Shown here: positions 11,773-23,105 of the stretch, in pieces
Layout: every line of letters begins with the position of its first letter
Position numbering within the stretch: position 1 is the stretch's first letter
NCBI GenBank assembly: GCA_015680685.1
Contig: MNCI01033658.1
Span: 248,001-312,000 of the forward strand
Direction: 5' to 3'
DNA: 64,000 bases
Source of the DNA: Gnetum montanum
Lineage: Eukaryota; Streptophyta; Gnetopsida; Gnetales; Gnetaceae
Translations under genes and position numbers: made by a program
Notes under the pieces: model-generated
The model's input: only the letters and a program-made list of their open reading frames with translations
Databases searched by the model: none
What the model was told of the DNA's origin: nothing

Positions 11773-14700
11773 ATGGCACCAAAGGTCAGAGGAAAGAATA
11801 CCAAACTGGCAAGGATTGACGAAGTACAGGAGAGTCTACAGTGAGTTTCGTAGGCGAGAGTCGAGGCTTGGGAGGTTACTCCGCTTAACCAGTAAGTGGC
11901 TTTTCAAATTCTTGCACTATTGTTATTTTTTTGTTAAAGCATCATGGTCGTATTTATTTTGAATGCGTGTGACATCAGGCATTAATATCTATTTACGCAG
12001 ACTAAGCTATTGTAGTTGGTTGTGTTACCTTTGTCTTCGCTATTGGAGATAGACCTTGTGTTGTCATGAGGGTTTAGGTAACGTTGAACAATACTGTGCA
12101 AGCGTAGTGTATAATCGAAAAGCCTAGGTATTGTATCTGTGTGTAGCGTAATCAAGGTTTTGTTTTTCCTTTCTTTTCTCACCCATAATAGTTACATATT
12201 ACATTGGAGTAGTACACAGTATTACTTTCATTGTCATTGTCAGAGACAAACCTTGAGCTGTTGCAAGGGTTTAGGCAATGTTGGCTATGCGTTTCCAGTA
12301 TAATCTATAATATTCCAGGAGTTAACAGAACCATAATTTTGATGAATTTCTATGTCTCAAGGATATTTCTAATAGTAATGTGTTTCTATTGTATAGTATT
12401 ATGCTAAGGCTTGTCCTAATCGTTCTGAAAATTATGGACGTTCTATGCTGCTCACATGTTCCCGCGGCCAACGTTCCTCCTCCTCATGCTCATATAAAGG
12501 AGGAGGTGGTATGGTTTTGAAGAGGTGGACGAAAGTTTTTGCAGTTTCTACTTTGTAATTTTAGCATAATCATCTAGTCGCATCTACCAGGCGATGTAGT
12601 TGCTGCTATTTTAGAGATGCTACTGGTTGGTTCGACGTAGAGCGTCTTGACGTTCCTGACAGACGACACGCTTGAAACTGTGCAGGTGCAAGACTGCGAA
12701 TAGAGCACCAAAGGTTTGAGGTGTTTGAGCTGGATCTGGGAGATGCCCATATTTAACTATTATCACTCCTACAACACTCTATTCATGGCCCTTCAGCTCA
12801 CAACTTACTTCTAGAATCCACCTGGCACTATGTATTATGCAGAAAGGTAAGTTCTTTTTTCTTCTCGCTGTGTTGCAGTATGCTAACTATTGTTTAAATT
12901 TGCATTGAGTGTAAAGAATTTTGCCTATGGTGCAAATTTTTCATCAATGACAATGGTCTCCTAGGCAATAATGATACACTATCATTGACTGAAAGGGCTA
13001 TAAGGGAATTTACTTCTATCAGCAACGTATGGGCCGGTGTCATGGAATAACTGGCGTTCGAAATTCTAAAATACCCAACCTCCTATGTCTACTTCTTTTC
13101 TAGATGTAGAAATCTTCGTTGGCTGGATAGGGAATGGACTTTGGATCCTCCCCTCACTATCGCACACGTGCAAAGGAAAATCCCTCCATTTTCTTTGACA
13201 TTCGGACCTTGTAAACTTTATTATGATGATCAGCTGTATCAATGTTGTTAGATGGAAATAATGTATGAAGTTTTCTCATTTTTGTTACACTATCTTAACT
13301 ATTATTTATTGTTGGTAGTCAGGGAATCACGGGAAATCACGATTATGGTCTCCAGTTGCGAGGCGAACAGTCTCTTTTTCCATTACAGTGATATAAAGGA
13401 AACACAACCCTAGCTTGGCCATAGAGCGGTCCCAGTTGTGTTAACCAATAACCTTCAGGAGGTTGGATTGATGGACCTCTTTTTGTCCAAAACCCCCGAT
13501 GTCACTGTGGGTGAAATGCTGACCCTAGTCAACTCCTTCAGCGAGGAAGCTGAGCATCTCTACATACGCATGCGTAATGTGCATGTAAATTTTGACATCA
13601 ATGCTCAACTATTTACCAATCTCTTTGGGGGTCCCTCCAATGGCTTTCCTATAGAGGAAAATTTGAAGAGGAGTGCCAAGTACTAGCAAGAGATAGAGGA
13701 GTGGCTAGGGGTTAAGAAGGAGATTAAGGGAATTCCTGTCGATAGGATCAAGTTGGAAGTGGCCAACACTATTTACCCCCTTTTTCGAGCCCGAGCCTTC
13801 CCCAAGACACTCTCCCAATGGAGATTCCTCAGTATCGAGCAGGGCCAAATCATGTGAGAGTCATGTAGGAGGGGACGCGGTTCAATTGGGCCAGCTATTT
13901 TGCTGAAGGCCTGCGTGTTGAAATGGTCAGGCTTCGCAAGAAGCTTGAGTCCCGTTTCAATGTGCACTTTGTCTTCTTCATAGCTTACTTTCGATGTTTT
14001 ACTGAATTTTTGGTAGTCCAAAGGAATGGGGTCTTGGTGCAACAAGACCACAGCCAGATTTCAAAATCATGGATTTCCCATGTTTTCAGCACTATTCGGT
14101 CACAAGACCCTCCTGAAGGAATCAGGGAGTCATTGTCTATAATGACTAAAAATATAGCAATGCCTCAAACGTGGGGTCAAAAGAGTGTGGGTGGGGCACT
14201 CCCCTCCTACACTGGTGATGTGTCAAGGGGAAAGTGCCTAGAAACTAAAATAGTGGACTCGTTGGTGCCATGGAAGAAACCTCATTTCACCAAGAAGCCT
14301 ATTGAGCTAGCAAGTGGTGTGAGGCAAAAGGTGCAGGTCAGGTTTTGGAGGAGTAATCCTCTAGCAAGTAAGCAAAGAAATGTGCTAATAATTACAGTTA
14401 TGTTGCGTATAGGTACTTTTGCATTGCAAAATATTTATTGAACTAGAGTGAAATCCTGTGTTGACTGAGGATGTTGTGTGATAGCAAAGGAGAAGGTTGT
14501 GGAACGGTTAACCCCAGAAATAGGGGCTATAGTTTTGCGGTGCAAGGAAGGGGCCCCGACCACGGAAGAAGAGGCTCCAGTCAACAAGGAAAGTGGCACG
14601 CAGGTTCCTACATGCTAGAAGGAAGTAGTAGTGGAATATGCCGAAGTCCTTTCGGCCGAGACAGAAAGAGGTAAGTGATTTGTGACTCAGTGAGGTTAAC

Positions 14701-16164
14701 ATTTATAGCATACTAGACTCTAGAAAATTGCTTCTAAAGGTTATACTGGTCATCATAATGTCTCAATTATGTCCTTATATAGAACTTGTTCTGCATAATA
14801 GGTGACCAGGATGTACACTTGTCAATAGTGGCAACTCGATCTTGGGGCAAATTTCCTGATAAATTCGCCTTTATGGAAGGTGTCGTGCAATATATTATCG
14901 GTTGCTTGGAGCAAATCTATCCTGAAGTAGGTATGCTATGATAATTACACAGAGGTTGTTCCATTGTAGTATTATGTTAGCTAATTATGCCTAACCTCCA
15001 TTTTATGTTATTAGGAGCTTGACCCAGATGGGAACCGTCGAAGCCTATTGATTTAGATGCCAATGAAACCCCATCGAAAGCGACCATCATGCCGTGCAAC
15101 ATTTACAACGAGATGCGTAAATGTGTTGTATGCTCGACTCACTCCTTATCGGAATGTAAAAGTGTAAACAAAGACCTTTGGAAGAGACTGCAAAGGTCTG
15201 AGAAGGAGAGGGTGGCTCTAAGTGATGAGGTTGGGGATTTAAGGTCAAAGAACGAATTCCTGTAGGCCTAGGGAATGGGTAATGATGACTGGCGAACTGC
15301 TGTTGTTGACTATGCCCATTACTGGATGGTCATTAGGAATAGTGTCCAGAATAGTCGTGAACTGCTCGAGCAGTAGATGTAAATGGATCTCCTAGCTCAG
15401 AAAAATCAAGAGTTGAAGGACTTTAGCATGAGCATGCAAGAATGGGGGAAGATGCAAAAATATCATAAACATGTCTATAAGAGGGAATGCACTGCCTATC
15501 ATCAACATTACAGGGACTCTGTCATCAAGGCTCAGTCCCTTCAACTATTCCTCGATGTTATTGGTGCTTCCAGAGCATTTGAAAAGTTTCAAGAGCAAGT
15601 GATGATAAGTGCCTCTCGAGAAAGGGAAATGACTCTTCCTAGGGGGAGAAAACCATCTCTTCCTTCTTCCCTAAACCACCCCGATGGACTCCTATGGAGA
15701 ATGGGAAGGTCAAGGCCAGAGTTAATCTAGGAGATGGGGTTTGATCTTACCGAGGAAGAAATTATACAATGTCTGTGGGTTGGCTTAGAACAAATCCCGT
15801 TTGCTACCGATGCAGGAACATCACAGGTGAGTTGTTGTTTCATTATTCCTTTCATCATACCTAGTTTTGATGGTGATGTGAATATGCGTGTTATGTCTAA
15901 TTGCAGGAATGACCCGAGGAGGTTCCTTAGTGGGATGAACATAACGGGGGTGACGGTCCTCACGAGGAGGCTTTGCAGGAAACAGAGCCTAATGGTGATG
16001 ATCAGTGTTGTGGCAAACAACCTCATACAGAAGATCCTGACAGGGAGGACCTCTTTCATGAAGAGATGCCACCTGAAAAGGGTGGCCCCTATGAGGACGA
16101 TTTGCTCAAAGTAGAGATGGAGCTTGGAGATACGGGCGACAGTGGGGACAAAGGTGATGCATAA
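11773..16164 (+). pseudogene. Accessory gene of element A: FCP1/HAD-like, middle and coiled-coil modules, antisense to gag-pol
   Basis: The first exon starts MAPK at 11773. The second, about 12408-12846, aligns with plant FCP1/NLI-type HAD phosphatases: a RLVLIVLKIMDVL strand in the place of the DxDx(T/V) motif, KFLQFLLCNFSIII, WIWEMP, then YHSYNTLF and NPPGTMYY. The catalytic aspartates are not present. Further exons follow: 12965-13050, about 13080-13240, then 13438-14300 with the NSFSEEAEHLYIR, DINAQLFTNLFGG and RARAFPKTLSQ blocks. A lysine-rich coiled-coil region occupies about 15160-15720, and an acidic tail ends at 16164. Introns with GT-AG ends are seen, e.g. 12847-12964 and 15827-15906. 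Stops break several exons. The same order appears at 39451-43808. The role is unknown. Confidence 0.65.
15827..15906 (+). other. Last intron of the accessory gene, element A
   Basis: An 80-bp interval begins at CAG|GTGAGT and ends at TTGCAG. It sits at the same codon context (a TDxGxxQ-like stretch before, an acidic tail after) as introns at 29412-29499 (minus) and 43592-43673. Confidence 0.65.
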
Positions 16165-16608
16165 CGTGGCTATGTTAGCTACGGTTTTATTGTGATGGGA
16201 CAAAACAAAAGAAAATATTTTTCTTTAACATTTTAATGAAAATTTCGTCTAAGTTTAATGTTCTTTTGTTGTTTTCAATTGTAAAGCGTAAATGGAATCA
16301 TAGGTTTTGGCACTATGACAAGCCGCAGTTAGTTTAAATGTATAGCGTAAATGAAGTTAATAATTTAAAGCTATTACGGGCCACTAAATGATTCAAATGT
16401 AAAGCAAAAATGAAATCATTAGTTTAAGGCCATTTTGGTCTGATAATTTTAGGCCATTCCGGGCCTTTGCTAATTTTTAGATGAGCGAAAGAGTAATGAA
16501 GAAAACTGGTGGAAGTGTAAAGATAAGCATAAGCGTAAATAAGAATAGCTAGTGGAAGCATGTGCATAAATTGCATGACATTTAGATGATGTGGTCCATT
16601 TGCTAACT
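16165..16608. repeat. Convergent spacer with degenerate GGCCATTTTGGGCC minisatellite, element A
   Basis: The 3' ends of the accessory gene (+) and gag-protease (-) face each other across this stretch. Between about 16310 and 16480 a motif resembling AGTTTTAGGCCATTTCGGGCC repeats in diverged form. The equivalents at 28985-29110 and 43963-44075 are clearer. Confidence 0.6.
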
Positions 16609-19600
16609 CTATAGTTGTCTCCTAACTGCTTTTATCTTTGGTGATGCGTAAGGACGAGGGGATTTATGACCATGTTCCCTCACGCCACAGTCTTCCTCTT
16701 GGAATGATAGTTCAGCCCAAATTAAACTATCATTATCCACTATTTTGGCTCGTTCTGGTATTTGGACAAGGAAATGGTATTCAGGAATTTTGATTTCCAA
16801 ATCTTGTCAAGTTTCTATATTATTGACAGCTCGAGGGGTCATTTCATCACCATGGATGACCACCTCCCCTCCCGTGTAGGGCAGATGGATCTCTTGATGG
16901 ATAGGGGATGAAACCGCCCACAGTTGAGGTAACCAAGACCTCCCTAGAATTAGGTCAAAGCTCGACATTTCTTCGATGACAATAAACGTTGCGTCTATGG
17001 GGAATTGTTGCCCTACCACAAAGTTGATGTGCACTATCCCTTTGACTTATACCTATGCCCTGTTGAATGACTTTAGACACAACGTTGTTGTAGGACTGAT
17101 CTGATCAATTAGGCCTAGCTTATCCACTATAGGATATGGGATGATATTAGCGGCCTTCCCATCATCTATATGTACTCTCCAAATTTGGTGTTGAGCAACC
17201 CGGATGGTGATGAACATGGGCACCATTATTACCTGACCCTTTTCTGGGTCATCCTTAATGGATTTGTTTTGAAAGGTTAACAAGGAAGGCCCAGGTTTCT
17301 CAGTGGCAAGAGAAAGCATAATGGAATGAATTACTTCTTCATCCACTGGAAGGCTCTCATCCATAGGTATGGATGTTAGCATACAAACCATGGCTTCACG
17401 GTGCTTCTGGGATGTCATTAACAAATCGTATAGGCTCAACATTGTATTTTTCTGTTTAAGAGCCTACTTGACCTACGTAAAGGCATTGAGGAGATCCCGA
17501 CCATGATTTGACTACTTGCCATCCTTTTCCTCTTCCGTTCGCCCCAAGAGATGGATTTCTCGGGGAAGAATGGCATCTGGTTGAGGGCTATGTTTTTTTG
17601 AACTAGTAGGAGATGGTTGTGTTCATACACCTTCATCCTTTCCAGAAAGTGGGGCCAAGGGTGTAGAAGTGCCAAGCGTAAGATGGCCTTTGAACGTATT
17701 ACTTGTCATACCTTGTTCTCCTTTTCTACTAAGCTGAGATTGGGGGCCTAACTTGGAGGTTTTCCCTTGCACAGGAGGGGTAGCTGATGGTTTTGGCATC
17801 CTAATGACTAAGGGCACCTTAGGCATAGGCACGGGTAGGACCACAGCTTTACTGATCGTGGGCTATCGAACAGTGGTCTAAGAAGGGGCTCACAGGAAAA
17901 AAGGTTACCTTGGAGCACTCTTCGTCAGTGCTGAGGGATCCGCTGTTTGGGGTGAACAAGTAGGCATTCGCAACACAAAGGGCTTCCTCGGCTGTGCTTG
18001 ACCATTACCCTCTACACCTACCACGTTGATGGTGTACCCTGCATTGTTTGCATTTAACGGGTCTTGGTACACATGCATAGCTTGGTTTTCAGGGCGTGCT
18101 AGACTACTGCTATCTAGGATGAGATCACCGTGATCGATCATATGTTGAATGTCATCCTTTAACGCCCAGCAGTAATCCATGTCGTGACCGCACAGCTGGT
18201 GGTAGTCACAGAAACGGTCTAGCCTGAAGTGTTTGGGGACTGGTGGTTCATTGGGCAAAACCAAAGAAGGATTTTTAAGGAGCTCACAATGATGTCTATG
18301 AAACTTTAGAGCCTCCTCGGATACCTTCTTATGTTGAATATGGCCAGTTCCTAGTAGCTACTTCAGAAGTTATGAAGGCTTTACAGGCAAGGCTGTGTAC
18401 TTTGAATGATCTTTATGATCAAATTTAGGCCTTGGCTATGAAGGTGCTTCAGGGGCAGATGAAATTTATTGATTCGTGTTGTTTGAGATAGTTTTCGGCT
18501 CAGCTGGCTCAGCTAATATCATTGTCGTGGCTTTTCCTTTATCCTTACCTTTACTGTGGATATTTTTGTAGGCCATGTACACTAGATCTTTGCTAGCCTC
18601 GGTCGCGTCTTGGATGCTCTTAGTCTGAGCAAAGGCTTGGCTAAGGGATCGAGGAGTGAGGTAGTACAACTTTGACTTAATGAAGTCATTAACTACCCTC
18701 TTGAAAATGGCTAACAAATGAGCCTCCGTGATGGGTTCACAAATTTTGTTCAAGGTTGCACTCCAACGCTGTATAAACCTTTGGACTGGCTCAAGCAGAT
18801 CTTGTTTGACTCCCATAAGCTGGTCTAATGTGACTTTAGGTTTCATATTGTACTTGAAACATGTCACAAATTGAGTCAGTAGCTCTTCTAAGGTCAAAAT
18901 GGAAGAGCATGGAAGTGCCCGATACCAGTCTAAGGCTCTACTTGTTAGGGACATGGCAAAGACACAGATTATAGTATGCGGCCATTATTGTAGTAGTAAT
19001 GACTCTAACTTGAAAGTAACTAGGTGAGCGTTGGGGTCACCCTCCCCATTGTATTTTGTAGAATGAGGAAGTGGAATCCTAGGTGGTAATGATAAAACAG
19101 GCACTACTGGATTAATAGGATCATCATGATAAAAGTCCATGACTTGTACTATGTCAGAACCAACAACCTTGAGGCTTTTAACTTCCTCTGTGAGAATCTG
19201 AATAAGCTGGAAGGCTTGGTCCAGACCCTTGGACGAAGGGTTTTTTTGTAGAATGATAGGAGGAACCATACTAGGTGGCGGAATAGGGATGGACACCATT
19301 GACTATACCATTGGATAAGCTATTTGCATGGCCAGGGGCATAAATAATGATCCTGTAATAGGGTTTGGCACCCGCTGGACCTGGCTTTGATTAAAGTGAG
19401 GATGGGACATCTACATATGATGTGCAAGAAGAGGCATGTTTGGAATCCACCATGCTATAGTGGAAGGCCCTGTCGTGTGAGTCGGGATGAAGGTGGTTGT
19501 TGTAGGTAATTGTGATGTGGGTATCGCGTGTACATGTAGTGACATGGGTGCAGGTGTACAATGAGATCGATTAGGTAACTGCACTTGATGAGGAATGATT

Positions 19601-20196
19601 TGTGATGGACTGTAGCCTAGGAAGATAGTCAGAGAGAGAAAGTGTAGGTGCGGTGAGTGCGAGACTCGATTAGTATTAGATAATGTCAAGGGCATGGTAA
19701 CCATGAACAATGGATTTATGCAGGACATAGTTAAGGAAGGGGCCATGGAAAAATCAGCATGACCACCTCCTTTAGAGTGGGAGTCTAGATCATCCTGCTC
19801 ATCGTGAAGCATTTCATCATGGAACAACTCCTCTAGTTGTTGTGGCAATGTCTTAGCCATCAGCATTTGGTCTAAGATCCACTTTTTTTGAATTTTTAGG
19901 GGTACAGTGGCTTCATGTGAAGGTACAAATTCCTTCCCATGGTAGTATATGAACTCGTATTCTTTTTTTTCTTCAAGTTCTTGTGGGTGCATGGGCAAGT
20001 TTTCCACTAGCTTAGCATAGAGGAAATTGTAGTGTTCTCTGCACTAAGCGTGTTCCTCAGGCTCTTTGTTTTGAAGCCTGAGGGAGCGTCATGGTCACAC
20101 CGAGCTAGTTGGTAGCTTGACCATAGGCGGGGTAACTGGCATGGTCCAAGGGTTTTCAAGGTTACCGATGTCAACAGCGGTGGTTGATGTAACCAT
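16609..20196 (-). pseudogene. gag-pro: Element A gag-protease
   Basis: A single reading frame from ATG 20196 to 16609 is broken only by stop codons. The N-terminal part has an ELEEKKEYEFIYYHGKEF block and a Pro/Thr/His-rich region. The capsid-like gag domain is at about 19190-18540 (ALDWYRALP, ELLTQFVTCFKYN, LLEPVQRFIQRWS). A Cys/His motif, RFCDYHQLCGHDMDYC, follows at about 18220-18170. The aspartic protease is near 17230-16830, with IDDGKAANIIP as the active-site block and DLILGRSWLPQ as the flap-side block. A unique tail ends in SPRPYASPKIKAV. About 1195 codons is usual for a fused gag-protease of Tat elements. Pol does not follow directly: the accessory gene intervenes. Confidence 0.85.
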
Positions 20197-20428
20197 TTTC
20201 TACATGTTTTGGAAGTAATGATAGCAAGGACAAAGGTTGCAAGGGAAAAAGGCAAACTAATGTAATAATCGGGGCTTTCTATCTTATAGGATTCCAAAAG
20301 AATTGTCTAGGCGACTGATCTGCACCACACAATCTAGTAAACAACCATGGAGGTATTATGTTTACGTCAATCGACAAAGGGTACAGACAGCTTACAAGAC
20401 TACCCGTAAAATGTGGATCAGCTATGAA
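20197..20428 (-). other. 5' leader of element A with one leader-repeat unit
   Basis: This is the untranslated leader between primer-binding motif and gag. One copy of a repeat with the core GATCTGCACCACAC lies at about 20282-20350. The leaders of B and C carry two and about five copies. Confidence 0.55.
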
Positions 20429-20447
20429 GGCCCTCCTTTTAGTGCCA
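20429..20447 (-). other. Primer-binding-site motif of element A
   Basis: The minus strand reads TGGCACTAAAAGGAGGGCC, starting 6 nt inside the LTR end. The same motif follows the 5' LTRs of B (24732-24750), C (61466-61484) and, modified, D (47493-47510). The tRNA was not identified. Confidence 0.65.
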
Positions 20448-20453
20448 GAAAAC

Positions 20454-21736
20454 TATAACGATAGAAAACATTGGTCGCTGAAAATACCAAACAGGAATCC
20501 GTGTACACAGTTCTAACCCCGGATCTGTGTGAGGGCCATGCTGGAGAAGATGAATCTGAGGTACCCTAAATGGTCTTGTCAATCAGATAGGGACTTATTT
20601 GATCAATAAAACCTTTGTAATAATTGGATGGCAAAAGGATAATCCCAACGAGGGGATATAATGTCATTAATCCTGAAAATAATTGAAAGTAATGTAAATG
20701 ATTTAAAGCGATTGCAAAATCTATATAAATAGGATGCAAGAAATTAGATTTATAGAGAATGCAATCCCAAGATCTGGGATTTAACTTATGAACAAAGTAT
20801 GCTGAATACGATGATTACAAATGGACTTCAGTTTGGATGAAGCACATTCCAGCAGCAAGAATGTTATTTAAAGAAGAAACAAGCAAAGATCCATCTACCT
20901 TGTTCTAGCTAATCTAGGCATCAGGAATTCAGACCCAAGGTAGAATGTCTATTAGCTAATTGTTTCTGATCAAGGGTTCTTGCCAATCACCTTCGATGTT
21001 CTCACGATCGCTGATCCTCTTTTTCTCTCTTGTTAATTCTTGAAAGAAAATTTTTTCCCCCGCTTCTTTTTTTCTTTCCCTTTTTTCGATCCTTGTCAAC
21101 TGGAGCATTTATAAGGTTAGGGTCAAGAGAAAAACATGGTTTAGATGATGTGTATCTTGAACTTATAAAATGCGGTTGACTTGATGTGTTTGTGTTTGAA
21201 ACTTATAGTGCCATGCTACATTATGCTCCAAAGTGTAATGTGTCGTAAAAAACTCTCATTGGGGTTTTGTGATTGCTTACATTACACTGCATCACACTGG
21301 ATTACGATGCATAGCATAGTTTAGTGTAAAGCAGCGAACCTGCTGAACTGCGTGGTACACTGCAGATTGTTGTTTAAACCTTTAATATTTTATTGGCTGA
21401 TCAAAGTCATGAATCCTGTCATCTTTGTTGCTGTGATAGAACTTCCTTATGGTCATTACAGTACGTTAATCTATGTTACGCAATGTTGCATAATGCAGCG
21501 TAATGTGCTAGAAGTTAAGATTTCACAAAAAACTTGGAAAGCTTTGAAGGCCTACCATCATGCATCCCTTGTTTTGTTCTGTCCTTTGGAGTTTATTTGC
21601 ACTATGGTGTGTAGCATGACACAACCAGTGCTTTAGCTAAAAAGGAAACTTGCTGAGCTGCAACTTGTCACCATCCTTGCCTAAATCGCAAGGCTTTGCT
21701 AAACCATTGAGGTCTCAACATTTTCACGGTGTTTCA
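20454..21736 (-). repeat. 5' LTR of element A
   Basis: It runs from TATAACGATAG to GGTGTTTCA on the plus strand and matches 4906-6178. The first G of the terminal TG has become A. A TATA-like site lies near 21108. Confidence 0.85.
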
Positions 21737-22569
21737 GCCCCATGCGTTGCATCCCTTAGGAATAAACATATCAAATACCTCAAATCCCACACATTGTCTC
21801 TTGTCCCATTAGTTGTAGATAATTAGAATAAAAAATCAATGCATCAACAGAGATCCACAACCGACACATGGATATTTTCCCCTTAGTTTTGGTTGTTAAG
21901 TTTACCAAGGTAATGATAGTCCTTGCCAAGGCAAACCACCCTAGGGCTCAAACCCCAACTCCAAGAAAGAGAAGCAAGAATGTGAAGAGAAAAATGGTGT
22001 AAAAAGGAGCAAGTGTATCAAGCATACCTGGTAGTCAATAGCACTCTCCTCTCCTCCACTTTCACCTGCAACAAGTGTTCTAGGGCTCACCTTCCCTCTT
22101 CCACATTGGCAAGTCTGGGATGTTGATGATCGTTGTAGCACATCATCCTAGTGCTACACTCTGGCCACTACACTCTAATTGCTACACTCTAGTTGTCACT
22201 CCTATTTTAAACTATTCTATGCTCTATAAATCCTCATTCATACTTTAAAAAATGATAGTTTACCCTTGGTGAATCAAGCATATATACCCTTCTTAGGTAA
22301 TTAAATATGCCACCTACCGCACTGATGCTCCCATACTTTAGGCAAATTTTCTTGAGTTTCTTGTGAAGCATAGCAAGGGGAAAAGCGTAGTAAGGGATGA
22401 GCATAGTAGCTAGAGTTAGAAATTTTTTAAAATTTTTTCTAATGATTTCCAGACTTAGAAAATTTCTAGGATTTTTTTAGTTACCTAGTGAGTGCCCAGC
22501 CTAATTCCATAGCCTAGACACTCTTTTCCTAGCTTGAATCAATGCACCTTGCATAAATAATGATATGAT
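21737..22569. other. Flank right of element A, no gene recognised
   Basis: It probably belongs to the older element that element A entered, because a plus-oriented 3' minisatellite follows. No integrase or RT motif could be found. Words such as GCATAGTAGCTAG recur. The short open frames are not convincing. Confidence 0.35.
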
Positions 22570-22870
22570 AAGACCTTAAACTAACAACTCATGATTGGCT
22601 AATGCCTTAAACTAGCAAATTACAATCTGCAAAGACCTTAAACTGGCAAATCATAGTCTGCGAAGACCATAAACTGGCAAACCATAGTTCACTAAGACCT
22701 TAAACTAGCAACATACAATCTGCTAAGATCTTAAACTGGCAACTCACGATCCACTAAAACCTTAAACTAGAAAATTACAATTCACGAAGACCTTAAACTG
22801 GCAAATCATAGTCCACTAAGATCTTAAATTTGCAAATCATTGCCTGCGAAGACCTAACACTAGTTTGAAT
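22570..22870 (+). repeat. Plus-oriented 3' minisatellite of an older family-1 element
   Basis: Nine to ten units of about 33 bp share GACCTTAAACTGGCAAATCA, followed by TAGTCTGCGAA or a variant. It is the reverse complement of the arrays in A, C and E and more uniform than they are. It marks a plus-oriented element that also fits accessory copy 2 on the minus strand. Confidence 0.75.
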
Positions 22871-23105
22871 GTTTTCTTTTCTAGCATCCAATCTTGCATG
22901 TGTAGGAAATTATTCATTGTATTTCTTTCCTCATGTTATGCATTTCAATTCTATTGGGATAGGTGCAGCTTGATGTTCTTTCTATTTTTTTTGCAAGATA
23001 TGTCACAAGATAATAGCATGAGTGCATATAAGCATCTTCATTCACCTCTGGTTCTCACTAGACCTCATGATGACCTCATCCAATGCATCGATGCCCAATG
23101 CCTAA
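22871..23105. other. Short flank before element B LTR
   Basis: No recognisable protein. The last five bases, CCTAA, would be the left target duplication of element B; the matching copy lies outside the window. Confidence 0.4.

Larger units (their letters stand above)
4906..21736 (-). mobile_element. Element A: near-complete Tat/Ogre-like Ty3-gypsy LTR retrotransposon
   Basis: About 16.8 kb long, bounded by direct LTRs at 4906-6178 and 20454-21736. Minus-strand order from the 5' LTR is: primer-binding motif 20429-20447, gag-protease 20196-16609, an accessory gene on the opposite strand, RT/RNase H/archaeal-type RNase H/integrase 11180-7767, a 35-bp minisatellite, a polypurine tract, and the 3' LTR. 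A candidate target duplication, ACCCT on the left against GCCCC on the right, is poor. By eye the LTRs differ at roughly one site in seven, so insertion is old. Dual RNase H downstream of RT is the known hallmark of the Tat lineage. Confidence 0.85.

Noticed and set aside
22570-22870. CRISPR-like array
   Set aside because: Units are diverged, spacers are not independent, and the context is a plant retrotransposon; it is a minisatellite.
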